The notes: generated from the letters alone by a model not told the origin. DNA of 64,000 nt from Portunus trituberculatus (GCF_017591435.1 NC_059256.1:216374-280373); one strand, 5' to 3'. Positions 24,818 to 37,689 are shown, counted from the stretch's first letter. Made by a program: numbers and translations.

Positions 24818-25655
24818 ATGCCACTTCGAGATAAGACTTTGGAAAAGGTGCGTGCTTCTGCTGTAAGAGACCCTGAATATAGCGCATTGCGCACAGCTAT
24901 ACTAACAGGATTCCCTGAACATAAGCAAGAGCTTGTTGATGATTTGAGACCATATTGGAAGATACGCGACCAATTTGCAGTCGATGATGACCTCGTTGTT
25001 CATCCCCAAAGGCTTACGGCGAGAAACTTTGCAAAGGCTACACGACAGTCATCAAGGCATCGCCCGTACTAAGCGACGGGCCCGGCAAACCGTATACTGG
25101 CCAGGTATAGAACGTGACATAGCACAAGTTGTCTCCTCATGCCGAGAATGCCGAGCACTCCTACCGCGCCAAGCCAACGAGCCCCTCTGGCAGCACGACG
25201 ACCCACCAACTCGCGTGTTTGAGTCGGTCTCGGCAGACTATTTTCACTTGGCTGGTCGCACATTTCTTGTATACATAGACAGGAAATCTGGTTGGCCTTG
25301 TGTATCATCCTGTCCACGATCTGCTAATGCTCACCATCTTACTTGTGAGTTGAGGAATTTTTTTGCAGCCACAGGTGTTCCACGGGTGTTGATGAGTGAT
25401 GGTGGACCTCAGTTTGCGTCTTCTACTCTTCGACGCTTCCTGGCTCGGTGGGGGGTAGAGCACAGGATCACTTCGCCGTACAACGCCCGTGCAAATGGTC
25501 ATGCAGAAGCGGCCAGTCCCCGCCAAATGTTGTGGGGGAAAACATTCCCCCAGTGGATCAGCCAGAACCAAGGAAACTACTGGCTGACCAGCATCTATCA
25601 GCTTCCCCGCCTCTTCGTCGCAGCACTCGGCACCGCAGAGAACCCGACCGATTAG
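24818..25655 (+). pseudogene. pol: Integrase of Ty3-B, truncated
   Basis: Frames 24818-25072 and 24975-25655 together show the HHCC zinc region (LHDSH, CRECR), the catalytic Asp in SADYF, the second in LMSDGGPQF, and NGHAEAA with the Glu. Directly after that Glu the sequence jumps to a Pro/Gln-rich tail (SPRQML...), so the rest of the core helix and the C-terminal domain are deleted. A +1 frame change also separates the two frames. The copy cannot make a normal integrase. Confidence 0.88.
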
Positions 25656-25728
25656 CAGTTTGCTGGGGTACGCCTACCTACGCAGACGAGGAAGAAGACG
25701 ACCGTGATGTTCCGGACAACCCTGTCAT

Positions 25729-25739
25729 CTCAGGGGAGG
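25729..25739 (+). promoter_or_regulatory. Polypurine tract of Ty3-B
   Basis: CTCAGGGGAGG precedes the 3' LTR. The AGGGGAGG core is the likely plus-strand primer. Confidence 0.75.
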
Positions 25740-26038
25740 TGTATGATAGCAGCGTGAAAGAGAAGAGTGAATGATTGTTCGGTTACCTTGTTTCACGTGT
25801 GAATGATGCCCTTTGCCTGTAGAGAGGTAATGATTGTCTGCCTTCCCTCGGGCTGTATACTTGCGGTTACTTGGTTTAGGAAAACTTGAGCACGGCAAGT
25901 GTGCCTCCACCACGCACAGCTCCCTGTACTCACACCTGCTGCACCTTGTTGTCTAGCAAAAGTATACACGTTGCTCGTTGCCATTGTGTTTCCCTGTTCC
26001 TCGGCGATGATGGTGTCAACACATCTACGTACCAAACA
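25740..26038 (+). repeat. 3' LTR of Ty3-B
   Basis: 299 bp, starting TGTATGATAG and ending CCAAACA. It ends at the ATTAC duplication. Confidence 0.92.
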
Positions 26039-26043
26039 ATTAC
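26039..26043. repeat. Target site duplication of Ty3-B, right
   Basis: ATTAC, identical to 21400-21404. Confidence 0.88.
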
Positions 26044-26560
26044 TACCAATAACAATAAAAAAAATGGAACCAGTCATCCTAGAGGGCAACATTATTCAAT
26101 ACACAAAAGAAGCCAAAATACTGGGGCACATTCTAGGCACTACTGGATACCGGAAACGACAGACAAAACAAATAAAGGACAAATAATGTTACACACCATC
26201 AAAAGATTCAACTCACTCGAGACAAACATCACACTACTCCTGGTAATAGCGTGTGAGCTCCCAATACTTACTTCCCAGCTTATACTCTAAATGCACTATC
26301 AAAATCATAAATACCCTTACACCAAAAACACAGAAGACCTACACACTCGCTAAAGGAGAACAAGTCAATGTAACACTTCACACAAGAGGGAATCATATAA
26401 AACACAAAATGATAAATATCCTCAGAGACACCACAGTCATATACAAACACAATACATGAACATGAACAAGCAGCAGAACACACTTGGTTTAAGAAGCCAA
26501 TTACTAAAATATCACCACAAGCACCGACACCTCTATACACAAGTTAAATAAAAAGAAAAG
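26044..26560 (+). pseudogene. Decayed LINE, 3' continuation after Ty3-B
   Basis: Removing Ty3-B and one target duplication joins this to the LINE upstream in the same A-rich style. Phrases such as IQYTKEAKILGHILG and KRFNSLETNITLLL resemble the region after RT palm motif E in LINEs. An A-rich stretch at 26545-26580 may be the 3' end. Confidence 0.65.
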
Positions 26561-26579
26561 AAAAAAAAGGGGAAAAAAT

Positions 26580-27504
26580 ATATTATTATAACTATTAGCT
26601 CTTGTATAAGAAGAAATAATAATAATAACAATAATTACACTTAATCCCAAAAATAATGCAATAGTATAACATCAATCAACAGGACGGCTACTCTTTTTCT
26701 ACCACTTCCTTCATATCTTTACACAATCTTCATCTTTTACTCTTCGAATTCTTCTTTCAGCCCCACTGTCCTCCCCACCCCCAGATGGGTAGAAAGCACA
26801 CTCGTTCTCTCTGAACCTTGTTGCCACTAGAACGTATCCGCGCCGCTCAAAAATAGGTGTTTTCGGTAAATTACTCAGTGACTCGTGTTTTTTAGAGGAT
26901 TATCCTTTGCCACCGACCATCGCTGTCCCCTGTGTGCGTGAGTAATTAAACAAAACTTTTCCTTTCATCCTCATATATATAGTGTCTGTTTCCTGGATTT
27001 GTTTTTGCGTCTTGATTAGTGCCACTTAAAAGCCGGAGCACTGTTACCAAGATGGCTGTTCCACGCCCACCTGACTGTACTGTAAGATATAAGATAAAAA
27101 CTCCTACCCTCCCAGTCGATCTCGGCAACATGCTTTTTCATATGTACCCAAGTAAACATACAAAAGCTTTAAGTCTGGTCCTTATATTATCGTTTGTTTA
27201 GCCAGCGATAAAGACCGTGTCGCACATACCACCCCCTCAAGCAACAGTTAACCTTAAAATATCGGCTTCGAGTTTCTCGAAGCCTAGGAGCAAATATCAG
27301 CCGGAATCCTCCTTGCCCGCAGGATGAACGACTAATAATAATAATGTAAAGATTGATGAGCTGATAATTATTCAAAAAGCCGGAATGCTAAAGATAAAAT
27401 TTTGTACACGCCATGAAGCAAACACCATCAATTACAGAGGTATAAAATTGTTCACCCAAATCATAACATCACATAACACAAACAAAGAAGAATACCATCC
27501 AGGC
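26580..27504. other. Unassigned spacer with a small hairpin
   Basis: No coding similarity was seen. GGCTTCGAG (27264-27272) and CTCGAAGCC (27276-27284) form a perfect 9-bp hairpin with a TTT loop. An AAGATGGC motif, the reverse of a YY1-like core, lies near 27049. Short (AAT)n runs occur at 26616-26640 and 27332-27345. Confidence 0.5.
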
Positions 27505-28905
27505 TCAAGTACTTTTTGTGGGCAACCTCTATCATGTATAACACGAGAACAGGCTGTGTTAAACAAAGGTTTAGAAGATTTAGATTGAAAAAAAAAAAAA
27601 GAGGAATGTACGCCTCCATGATAGGCACTATCACCTCCGTTATGCGTTCTGACACGAAAACGGTAATTATTCTCGGGAAAAATCAGCATAATACCTCCCT
27701 AGGGGATCCTGAGGAGGAATTGGAACAATAGAGCTAGATGCAAAAATAAAATTGTGATCGGAGGAGCCCAACGGAAAAGATAGGGTAACAGCATAAACAG
27801 AAGGATTAAAGGTAAGGAAAAGATCAAGAATGTTGAGAGTTTAGAACATTTTAAAAAAACCGCTGCCAGCCAGACACTATCACCTCTGATATGCGTTCAG
27901 TATACAGAAATGGGTCTCTGACACAAACACAGCAATCATTCAAGGGAAAATCATCATAATAATTGTTCAGGTCCCCTGTACTGGCAAAGGCAAAACGCCA
28001 GAGACACCTCTGCTTAGAGAGATCCTGAGGAGGAATAGGAAAAATCGCACAAGATACAAATATGAGATTGTTATCGGTGGAGCCCAACAGAGAAAAGAGG
28101 GTATGAACATGAGCAGAAGGATGAGAGGTAAGGAAAAAATTAAGAATGTTGGGCATGTCTCCAAGTCGGTTAGGAATACGAGTAGAGTATTGCATCAGTT
28201 GCTATAAGTCATGGAGGATAACAAAGTAGAAGACTAGCTCACCATGAAGGTCAGTGAAGGGAGAGGAAAGCCAAAGCTGGTGATGAACATTGAAATATCC
28301 AAGGATAGAGATCTCCATGAATGAATAGAGGGACAAAATGTGTTCTACTTTAGAAGTTAAATGGTCAAAGAATTTACCATAGTCAGAGAAGATAGGAAAG
28401 AAATAGATAGCAGAGAGAAATTTACTTAGAGAGTAAGTCAAAATCAGATGGTAGAAACTCGGATAAAAAAAAAAAAAAAAAAAAAACGTGGGCACGAGAA
28501 TAAGTCAAACTGTTAGGGACATAAACGCAACATTCAGCTTCGGAACGAAAATGAGAATAGAGAAAGTAGGAGGGAACAGAGATGGGACTACTGTCAGTTT
28601 ACTCAGACAGCTGTGTTTCGGTGAGATAAAATAAAGTTTAGTAGAGGAGAAGTGGTGTTCCAGATTGAAAATTAGATCCAAGATCGCAAATGTTGCAGAA
28701 GTTATTGAGGAAAAGTTTAAGTTGTCAAGACATTTTGGGTCGACACTGAGAGAGCAGTCCAACGAGGGGATATATATAGTCCGCTAACCAGAACGGGACT
28801 CAAGGTTGGTTTTTGAGTAGCTATTTTTTTTTTCTTTTTAAGTGAAGGGTGTGTGTGTAGTGTGTACATGTAGTTTTGTGTGAAGGAGGAGAGTTGTCTT
28901 TAGAA
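27505..28905 (-). pseudogene. LINE-J copy 2: 5' region and endonuclease
   Basis: On the minus strand this parallels the 5' half of the element at 39782-43045. Shared phrases include CLDNLNFSSITSATFAILDLIFNLEHHFSSTK, NVHHQLWLSSPFTDLHGEL and SLLGSTDNNLIFVSC, which belong to the AP-type endonuclease (the GDFN motif is mutated to GYFN). The copy stops where the RT linker begins (SSKPLFNTACSR). There are many frame breaks. A 22-base A run sits at about 28466-28487. Confidence 0.82.
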
Positions 28906-29244
28906 AGCTTTGGAGAGGAAACTCTGGTGGAGGTCCATAGCAATTATGGCGTGGAAATCTTTTTATCAAAGCTGGGTAGAGGGGCGAATGGCTAATTGAA
29001 AAATGTAGTAACTGGTCTCTTCCAAGGAAGCACTAACCTATTTATATATGAAACTAGAGAATGAAATATTTTCCAGGCATTTTTTTCAAACAAGGTTTCA
29101 TGAATCTGGTGTATCAATAGATTACTTTCTAGTATTAAAACGTTTTGCTAAAGACTGTCAGTTTAAAGCGGTGGCTGCTGTGGAGGCAAATCAGAGATGC
29201 ATTCATCAATGGGATAGTTTACTTGAAAATAAAAACACTAGACC

Positions 29245-29557
29245 TGGGAGGCGGTGGCGTAGTGAATAAGGTGGTGAGCGTGTTATCAGGCAGACGTCCA
29301 CGTGTAGGTTCGAATTCCACTACATACTGCTTCGAAGCTATGCCAATTCTAGAGGAATATAAAGTTACATGTCACCATGATACCTAGGTTCTAGGTGGTT
29401 ACATCGAAGATGCGCTTGGGTGGCGATATGGGCCCTAATATGGGTACCACTATAAATAAAATTGCCTGTGCCACTAATGGGCGAAAGCTTAACAGTGCTT
29501 CCCACATATCATTTTCAGTATGCCTAAAAAAAAAAATAATAAATAAAAAAAAAACTT
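29245..29557 (+). mobile_element. tRNA-derived SINE (type S1), uninterrupted copy
   Basis: A box-like TGGCGTAGTGA (29255-29265) and B box-like GGTTCGAATTCC (29307-29318) head a body that matches 484-624 plus 1287-1435 without the hAT insertion, ending in an A-rich tail. It provides the empty-site reference for that insertion at about 29387-29394. Confidence 0.8.
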
Positions 29558-29639
29558 CAAGCTGAGAAAAAGCTATATGAAATTAACAATATTCTGAATA
29601 CTTCAGAGTGATAAAGAGTACCTAGCTTTCAAAAAAATA

Positions 29640-31165
29640 TTGATGAAATCCTTGAAAAAGGTAATATGAAGGATACCTTTTCTTTAGGTAATATAACAGT
29701 GTGCGGTGAATCTGAAGATCATGAAGGAAATCTGAAACACTTTATGGATGTTGCCAATAAGTATAACCTGACCCTAAATCATGACAAATATGACTTTTGC
29801 CTTCGCTCTATAAATCTACTTGGATATTCAAACAAAGGATGGAAAAATCAGATTTTACTCATAATGCCTTGATTTACTTAAAAAGTTTCACTACTAAAAG
29901 ACACTGTTTCACTACGGAAAGTAGTGAGAAAGCTTGCTCACTATTCCCAATTGATACCTCAGGTTTCAGAAAAGATAGTCTATATCTCATGTTGATGGCT
30001 TTCCCTTATCTACGGCACCACCAAAGTTTTTTGACGCCTAAAACTCCATTCACTGTAGAAAGAAATACTTTGGACCATGCTATCCTAACTAAAAAATGAT
30101 CGTCCAGTGACTTCCTTCTCTCGGACTCTCTCAAACAATAAACAGAACCACTCATCATTAGAAAAGGAAGATGTCATTGTTGAAGGTCTGAGAAAGTGGT
30201 GGCAATATCTTATTGGACACCATATATGACTCATCACAAATCAATGCAGTGAAGTATTTACGTTGAGCTTTAAGTCAATTGACAATATTAACAATGATTG
30301 ACAAAATAGGAAATTGTCATATTGAACTCTCTTTTTATAATTATGATATTATATAACAACCAAGTACAAAGAACATATCTACGGATGCATTCTTATATGT
30401 GTGGCTCTTCTAGTACTAACAGATTAAGAAAATTACACAAGAACCTACATCACCTTGGAGTATCATGAATGGGTAATATTGTCAGAATTCGAAATCTGCC
30501 TTATTCTGTGGAAGAAGTGAAGAACGTGAATACTACGTGCTCCGAGCTGAAACTTCAATTTTTCAAGACTTAATCAGGATCATTCATTAAAGCAAAATAA
30601 CCTTATGAGAGACTCAACATGGATTTTAAATGTCCTCTTCCATCCCACTCAAGAAATAGTTACATACTTACTTTTATAGTCAAATTCTCAAGGTTCCCTT
30701 TTGCATTTCCTAGTTACATGACTCCTGGTACAGTGAACTGATGCAGCTGTTTTCTATATAGACTTGATATGCCGGCATATATTCACTGAATGCGACAGAG
30801 AAACATCTTTAATGTCTGATGAGCTAAAAGAATTCATGTTTAACACCATACAATTATCGTATAACACCATACAATTCAAGATGGGTCAGGTTAAAAGGTA
30901 TAATGGAATCAAGTGGAAGACTATGATGCTGGCCCTAAAAACTCGGAAACAAGATGTCTCTGTTGGAAACGGTTGTTCCTGATGCACTCCATTCTATTAG
31001 ATCATATACATATTACACACAACATGAGCGTGTCTTTCAACATTATAAGCGTTCCACATCTGGATAGACAGTACAAATAGCCTGCTTGTAAGGTTCCTGT
31101 CCCCTCAAGTCAAGTACGTCAAAAGAAGAGATACGCTGGTTGATAAGATTGAGATTGTGTAAAGA
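29640..31165 (+). pseudogene. Ty3/gypsy pol remnant (Ty3-C)
   Basis: Translation gives RT palm-thumb (NITVCGESEDHEGNLKHFMD and NLTLNHDKYDFCLRSINLLGYS), then RNase H pieces (TSFSRTLSN, HSSLEKEDVIVEGLRKWW), then integrase (LPYSVEEVKNVN, LNMDFKCPLPS, SDELKEFMF, RYNGIKWKTMMLALKTR). Order and spacing are those of gypsy pol, in a lineage distinct from Ty3-A and Ty3-B. The frames are broken throughout, no LTR was recognised, and the first integrase Asp survives while later motifs are degraded. Confidence 0.82.
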
Positions 31166-31179
31166 TAATAATGATAATG

Positions 31180-31480
31180 TGTCAGCAAACTACGGCCTGC
31201 TAGCCTCCTGCGGCCCACCAGACGATCTCATACGGTCCGACAAATGTTAGCAAATTTGAAAGAGAAAGTCAATAAACAACGCCAAATAATGTTGTGAGCA
31301 TTAGCTTTTCTTCCCGCAGGTGTACACATGCGTGAGAGACCGGCTTTTTTCTATAAAAGCCTTTTACTTTGTATCTTAAATATTTAAAATTTGGGTTAAT
31401 GTAATATGCTGTCCTATAAGATTGTGATTTTTGTTTTGTTTTGTTTTTTGCTCAGCACTGAAGTTTGCCCACTTTTGCAA
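31180..31480. mobile_element. Possible short hAT-type element
   Basis: The left end GTCAGCAAACTACGGCC, followed by CTGCGGCCCACC, has the look of hAT termini that carry CAGCAAACT and GC-rich subterminal sequence. A GAAGTTTGCCCAC motif near 31459-31471 could be the inverted right end, but the match is short and no 8-bp duplication was found. Confidence 0.4.
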
Positions 31481-31493
31481 TAAATAGTGCTCT

Positions 31494-31495
<2 letters not shown>

Positions 31496-31531
<36 letters not shown>
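31496..31531. repeat. (CT)n microsatellite
   Basis: Uninterrupted CT run. Confidence 0.95.
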
Positions 31532-31534
<3 letters not shown>

Positions 31535-31559
31535 TATTGGGTTTAAGCTTGAAAAAATC

Positions 31560-31800
31560 ATGTCTAGGAAAGAAATGGGAAGAAACTGGTTTTCAAACAG
31601 AGTGGTTGTATATGATCTAATAGAACGGTCACAGCGGTCTTGAAGTCAGGGGTGATTCAAAAGGAAGCTTTAAACGAAGATTAGATGGATGGGGATGATA
31701 GATGGAATTATATAGCTTTAATCACACAGGGACTGCCACTTGTAGGCACGGCGGACTCTTGCAGCTTCCGCCTTTTCTTATGTTCTTTTATTTTTTTTTA
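31560..31800 (+). pseudogene. Possible 3' end of another LINE
   Basis: A phrase of the type RVVVYDLIERS, then SFKRRLDGWG, resembles the last residues of CR1-like RT polyproteins, and is followed by T-rich sequence. Only about 60 residues can be read, with stops. Confidence 0.35.
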
Positions 31801-32305
31801 ATCTTTTCCCACATACTCCAAAGATATATAACACGGTAGTTCTTGAATTTCTCATATATACCCATCAGTACAATTTTCTCATTAATTCCAAATAGTTGAG
31901 AACCATGATATATCTCTCCTTAGTCTAAAACATCTTGTTATAATGATTTTTGTGGTGACTGGTCATAGAAAACCCAGGAACACAAACTTTGCTGTCATTT
32001 AAGATAGACGGTATATGCTTCAGCAGTTAAGAACACATTATTTTTTTATATTCCTTCATTCCCTTAGACGATATAAAAAAAAACCATATTAATAATATAT
32101 ATAAGCAAATAAATAAATTATCGAATATAAAAATTGTAATGAATGATTTTGCATGGTCTTTTTGGTATTTGGAATTCTCAATAACATCTAATGACTCACT
32201 CGTGGTTTGTTTCACTGATCATAATCAGCATTAGAGGGTCGAGCAAAGGCAATTCTTTCTCTGACATTTGTTGATGATTAACCGTGACTCTAAGAACTGA
32301 GGACA
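31801..32305. other. Unassigned AT-rich spacer
   Basis: Nothing recognised. Confidence 0.45.
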
Positions 32306-32310
32306 AATCC

Positions 32311-32367
<57 letters not shown>

Positions 32368-32490
32368 CAGTAGTAGTAGCAGTAGAAGAAGCAGTAGAAG
32401 CAGTAGAAGCAGTAGCAGCAGCAGCACCAGCAGTAGTAGTAGTAGTACTAGAAATAGTAGTAGTAATAGCAATATTAATAGTAGTAGTAG
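32311..32490. repeat. (TAG)n/(CAG)n trinucleotide repeat
   Basis: A run of TAG triplets drifting into CAG, AAG and AAT variants. Poly-Leu, poly-Thr and poly-Tyr frames on the minus strand are repeat translations. Confidence 0.95.
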
Positions 32491-32809
32491 TATGTTTTTG
32501 TTGTTGTTGTTCCTGTTTTTGTTGTAACAGCGGCAATGGCACAAGTATTACGAACAGTGTCCCAGTGTGGTAAGTGAGCGCGGGATACAGAGGTGTTACA
32601 TGCAGTGGCAGGCAAAAAGCAGAGATAAGAGAGGCCTTGACTCAGGCTGGGGGGGGAGGGGAGGATCTCGCTGCCGCCCATCCCTGCCCTTGTGGCATGA
32701 AGTGTCCCACCATGACGAGACGGGAAGTAAAGACCTGCCCTGCCAGACGCACGAATCATTCGCTCCACAAAGCGACGTGGACGGTTTAGTTGCGCCCAAC
32801 ACCAACAAC
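32491..32809. other. GC-richer unassigned segment
   Basis: A 300-base island of higher GC with G8 at about 32650. A consensus-like splice donor GGTAAGTG occurs at 32570, but no exon could be supported and no known protein was recognised in any frame. Confidence 0.4.
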
Positions 32810-32825
32810 AATAATGATGATGATA

Positions 32826-32847
32826 CTACTACTACTACTACTACTAC

Positions 32848-32879
<32 letters not shown>

Positions 32880-32915
32880 GTAATAATAATAATGATAATA
32901 ATAACAACAATAATA

Positions 32916-32975
<60 letters not shown>

Positions 32976-33005
32976 GCTGTAGTGGTAGTAGTAGTAGTAG
33001 TAATA
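32826..33005. repeat. (TAC)n-(TAA)n-(TAG)n compound array
   Basis: TAC triplets pass into a long TAA block and end with TAG/GTA triplets. Poly-Asn, poly-Ile and poly-Leu frames are artefacts. Confidence 0.95.
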
Positions 33006-33167
33006 ACGATAGATAATAAAGAACATAGCAGCAACACCAAGGTGAGTAATACTGATGATAATATTTAAAATAATCAACAATACTAAACCTTTTATCATTA
33101 TCATTCATGCTAATATCAATTCTACTTACTTAGCTCTAAATAACATTTTCATCATTAACGTTGCCTT

Positions 33168-33207
<40 letters not shown>

Positions 33208-33399
33208 TTATAATAATAAGTATATACTTTATTTCGTCAATTTGTAATGATACATACAAATTGAAACAATTGTGGATCCAAATCATTCAAAGTTACAGTT
33301 ATAACACACATACAGTATAACACACAATAAAATATCTGTGACAAGGTAAGCTCCAGGACTAAAACTATATTCTAACTATAAATTCTAACTATAAATTCT

Positions 33400-33450
<51 letters not shown>

Positions 33451-33602
33451 CACCCAAAACTGTTTCAGCCTTCAGCTCATCTGCTTCCCTTACATAACAC
33501 CACACACACGCATCCACACCAGTGTAGTATTGAAGACAACTTGCAGCCTGTGTCAAATTATCCAACCTACTGTCAGTGCATACCAAGAAAACTGTGTATG
33601 AG
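33006..33602. repeat. Spacer with (TAA)n and (CT)n arrays
   Basis: (TAA)n lies at about 33168-33205 and (CT)n at about 33401-33447. A short tandem of TTCTAACTATAAA precedes the CT run at 33370-33400. The rest is unassigned. Confidence 0.75.
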
Positions 33603-33603
33603 T

Positions 33604-34150
<547 letters not shown>

Positions 34151-34155
34151 GTTCA

Positions 34156-34156
<1 letters not shown>

Positions 34157-34190
<34 letters not shown>
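34157..34190. repeat. (GT)n microsatellite
   Basis: Uninterrupted GT run just after the right end of the preceding element. Confidence 0.92.
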
Positions 34191-34192
<2 letters not shown>

Positions 34193-34434
34193 CGCGCCAG
34201 CTTGCTTTCTGCTAGACGTATGCATGTTATTATTGACGGTCGTCTGCTGGTGACCCAGCCAGTCTTTCCCATTACGGAGCAAGGTCAGAGTTCATGGACA
34301 AATCTTCAGGTAGAATTGAGACCACACTACACTACATAGCTGCACAACGAGGCCTCAACTCCTCGAATTACATCTTGTACTTGCTGTTAGGTGAACAGGG
34401 GCCACGCTGCATATTTTATTAATTAACAATCACA

Positions 34435-34486
<52 letters not shown>

Positions 34487-34829
34487 GCCTTCCTCCACTC
34501 CTATGAAACTTTCTGCCACCAAACAAGTTTACACATCAGGAACATCCACTCTACCACTGTTTCCTCTATACAGTACTTAAATATTTATGGAGTTGTTCCA
34601 TCAGTACCTACAGTTTTACAAGATCATAACCAAAATATTTTCTCTACTTTTGCTCTCACAATGTCTTTCTGCACACAAGCTCACTTTCTACACCTGCTCC
34701 CACACCCATACTTGATACAGTACTTAGCTTCCTCAGTGGTGTTCGGACTCTCATTCCTTAAAAAAATGTAGATGATTCTTCCATACTCGTGTCCAGCCAC
34801 TTCTACTTCACCATCTACAAGCCTACCAT

Positions 34830-34875
<46 letters not shown>

Positions 34876-35080
34876 AAATAACACATTTCCCCTTGCCAAA
34901 AATCATGTGGCATTTTACCATCAAAGGATTTGCTGAGAGGGGAGGGGTTGAACCCCCACCCCCTAGATTTGCCTCTGCTATCACTTCAAAAGTTGTTTTA
35001 ATCAGTCTGATTTACATGATTTGGATAATAAGTTTTGGTTGGGTATATTACTTATAACCAAATACATACGATGTGACAGA
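34191..35080. other. Spacer with two (CT)n arrays
   Basis: (CT)n blocks lie at 34435-34481 and 34831-34872. The sequence between is not recognised and contains no supported gene. Confidence 0.6.
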
Positions 35081-35081
35081 A

Positions 35082-35157
<76 letters not shown>
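35081..35157. repeat. (A)n-(TA)n tract
   Basis: About 20 A residues followed by about 58 bases of TA. This may be a retroposon tail, but no element body could be recognised. Confidence 0.92.
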
Positions 35158-35158
<1 letters not shown>

Positions 35159-35169
35159 CCAACCACTTG

Positions 35170-35745
35170 GAATGGATCTCTTATATGATGACTAATAAAC
35201 TTAATAAGCACATTTCAGAAATAAGGTAAAATTGTTTGAAACACCTTTCAAGGCATGGCACACAAGAGAAGGAAATTTTCTGATGTCTTATTTGTGATAA
35301 CGATACCTGCTCTTGATTTAACAATTCTCCATGTTCGAAACCTAAAATTGGTTTCAGGCATTTTAGTCCAGCATACTTACAAATGTGATAAATAAAATTA
35401 CACGTGAATGTATAGCTACATATATTATACAGGCAGAAAGAATGCAGATTGGTTTGCTAAAGCTCGGGTGCAGAAGTAGGTATTATTGTGCACAAAAGAT
35501 TCAAACTAAATAACTGAGGTGATGTGTCATTCATGACCACCAAACTCCACACAAAACGCTATTACATTGAGACTTCTTGTGGAGTGGAACTCTTAATACT
35601 GTGACTATGAACATAATGAGTAGGCTACACATAAGATATAAAGTAAGAGTGTTTGAAACATACCCTCAAAGTATGACACACGAGAGAAGTAAATCTTTTG
35701 ATATCTGCGTGTTAACAGTCGTGCTTGTGATGGCGGTACCTGTTT
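35170..35745. repeat. Diverged direct duplication
   Basis: About 35172-35330 resembles about 35582-35745. Shared phrases include GTTTGAAACA, the GGCACACAAGAGAAG/GACACACGAGAGAAG pair and GCGGTACCTG/ACGATACCTG. The step is about 410 bp and identity is moderate. Confidence 0.6.
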
Positions 35746-35911
35746 CGTACGCGTGAGAAACGACGCGATCTATAGAAAACTAGCAAGAGTGACTATTGTA
35801 TTACCTGTCACGTATCCACAGAATTCCTCCCCAGTAGTCTACCACAGGAGATACGTCTACCCCAAAGTTAAGAACCCTTCATTTAGTTATAGATATGTGT
35901 ACATTCCATAA

Positions 35912-36620
<709 letters not shown>

Positions 36621-36629
36621 TCAGCGTAG

Positions 36630-36651
36630 GAGCAGCAGCAGCAGCAGCAGT
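36630..36651. repeat. (AGC)n trinucleotide repeat
   Basis: Seven AGC units. Confidence 0.92.
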
Positions 36652-37689
36652 CTGTGTGCGCCACGCCTCACACAGTGTCCCGAGTGTTCTGACAGCATGA
36701 GTCTCTCAGGCTATGTACGGGTTCATCTTTCTTCATTCATGCATGCGATGAAGACACCAGAGTGTCCTTGAAGAGGATGGAGGCTACCTTCCTCTGGTCG
36801 AGGGAGGCAGGCAACACGCTTCTATTGGGCAGAAGGGAATACACAAGGCTCTGCGGCCCCTCTGCCCTGAATTGTCTGTGCTTCTTTGGGCTTTTTCTCA
36901 TTGGGTGAAGTGTTGGATTCCACTCGGCATCCAATCCAATGTCATCCAATGCACTGTGGCAGCAGTGCATTGGATGACGTGGCGGGTGATGCAGTGGGGC
37001 TGCTGGTCTTCTATAAGACGGGCGGTGGACTTCGCTGATAGCTAAACCCCATTATGTGGAGATGGCGACAGTGGGTGCCAGCGATAGGTTGGTGACCCAT
37101 TCAGTGGGGTATGCACAGTGCATTCCCCTTATGCATTGTTTGGCCGCACTGAGTTGGGAAACTAATCATCACTGAGTAAGCACGATCATGAATTGTCATT
37201 ATGAGCGTATATAACACATCAATAGTCTTATAATGTATTATTTATCGAATGTTAGAAGCCACCAAATAGCTCTGACAGGCACAGTTCCGCACGACACCGG
37301 CATACCATCACGCGCTTTCATTTTTTTTTTTTTTTTTTATGAATACGGCGAGTTTCACACTTCTTTTGGTGGGGTAAAGAAAAAGGATGATTCATGCTGC
37401 TCCAAATAAATTTTCAGTGAGAAATATTCACTGTTTACTAGTTTATTGGTCAAAATCGGTCAGTTCTTCACCTCCAATGGGACAATGCTCATATCCGCAC
37501 TGAAAATCTCACTTAAATGTCGTGTTTCTTAATTACTTAATGACACATAGTGATCGTGGTAACACACATCAGTAGAATTAGGTCTCCTACAACTTTGGCT
37601 GAAAGAAAACATAGACGTAACCCAAATAAACATGCAATAAGGCAAAATATAAGACGCAGTCGATCCGAGCAAAGCGGACTAAACATCCT
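36652..37689. other. Unassigned spacer, GC-richer in its first half
   Basis: Apart from the hairpin at 36941-36978, nothing was identified. A T20 run sits at about 37320-37339. The 77-codon minus frame at 36737-36970 has no recognised domain. Confidence 0.45.
36941..36978. other. Perfect 16-bp hairpin
   Basis: GTCATCCAATGCACTG (36941-36956) is exactly inverted at 36963-36978 with a TGGCAG loop. The surroundings are GC-richer than the rest of the region. No coding or transposon context was recognised. Confidence 0.8.

Larger units (their letters stand above)
21405..26038 (+). mobile_element. Ty3/gypsy LTR retrotransposon Ty3-B
   Basis: The 4.63-kb element has TGTATG...CAAACA LTRs, ATTAC target duplications, a primer site, gag, and pol ordered protease, RT, RNase H, integrase, and a purine tract. 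The integrase is cut off just after its catalytic Glu, so the element is about 1 kb shorter than Ty3-A and defective. It inserted into the RT region of a LINE. The LTRs differ by roughly eight substitutions and several indels by my count, so it is older than Ty3-A. Confidence 0.93.

Noticed and set aside
27264..27284. Histone 3' stem-loop
   Set aside because: The stem is 9 bp with a 3-base loop, unlike the conserved 6-bp stem and 4-base loop, and no histone gene is near.
32567..32800. Host exon with a splice donor at 32570
   Set aside because: A GTAAGTG match alone is weak; no acceptor, protein similarity or downstream exon could be supported.
32290..33108. Poly-Leu, poly-Asn, poly-Ile and poly-Tyr frames
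   Set aside because: They are translations of TAG, TAC and TAA triplet arrays in different frames.
36941..36978. microRNA precursor
   Set aside because: The stem is only 16 bp and too short for a typical pre-miRNA. It is kept only as an unexplained hairpin.
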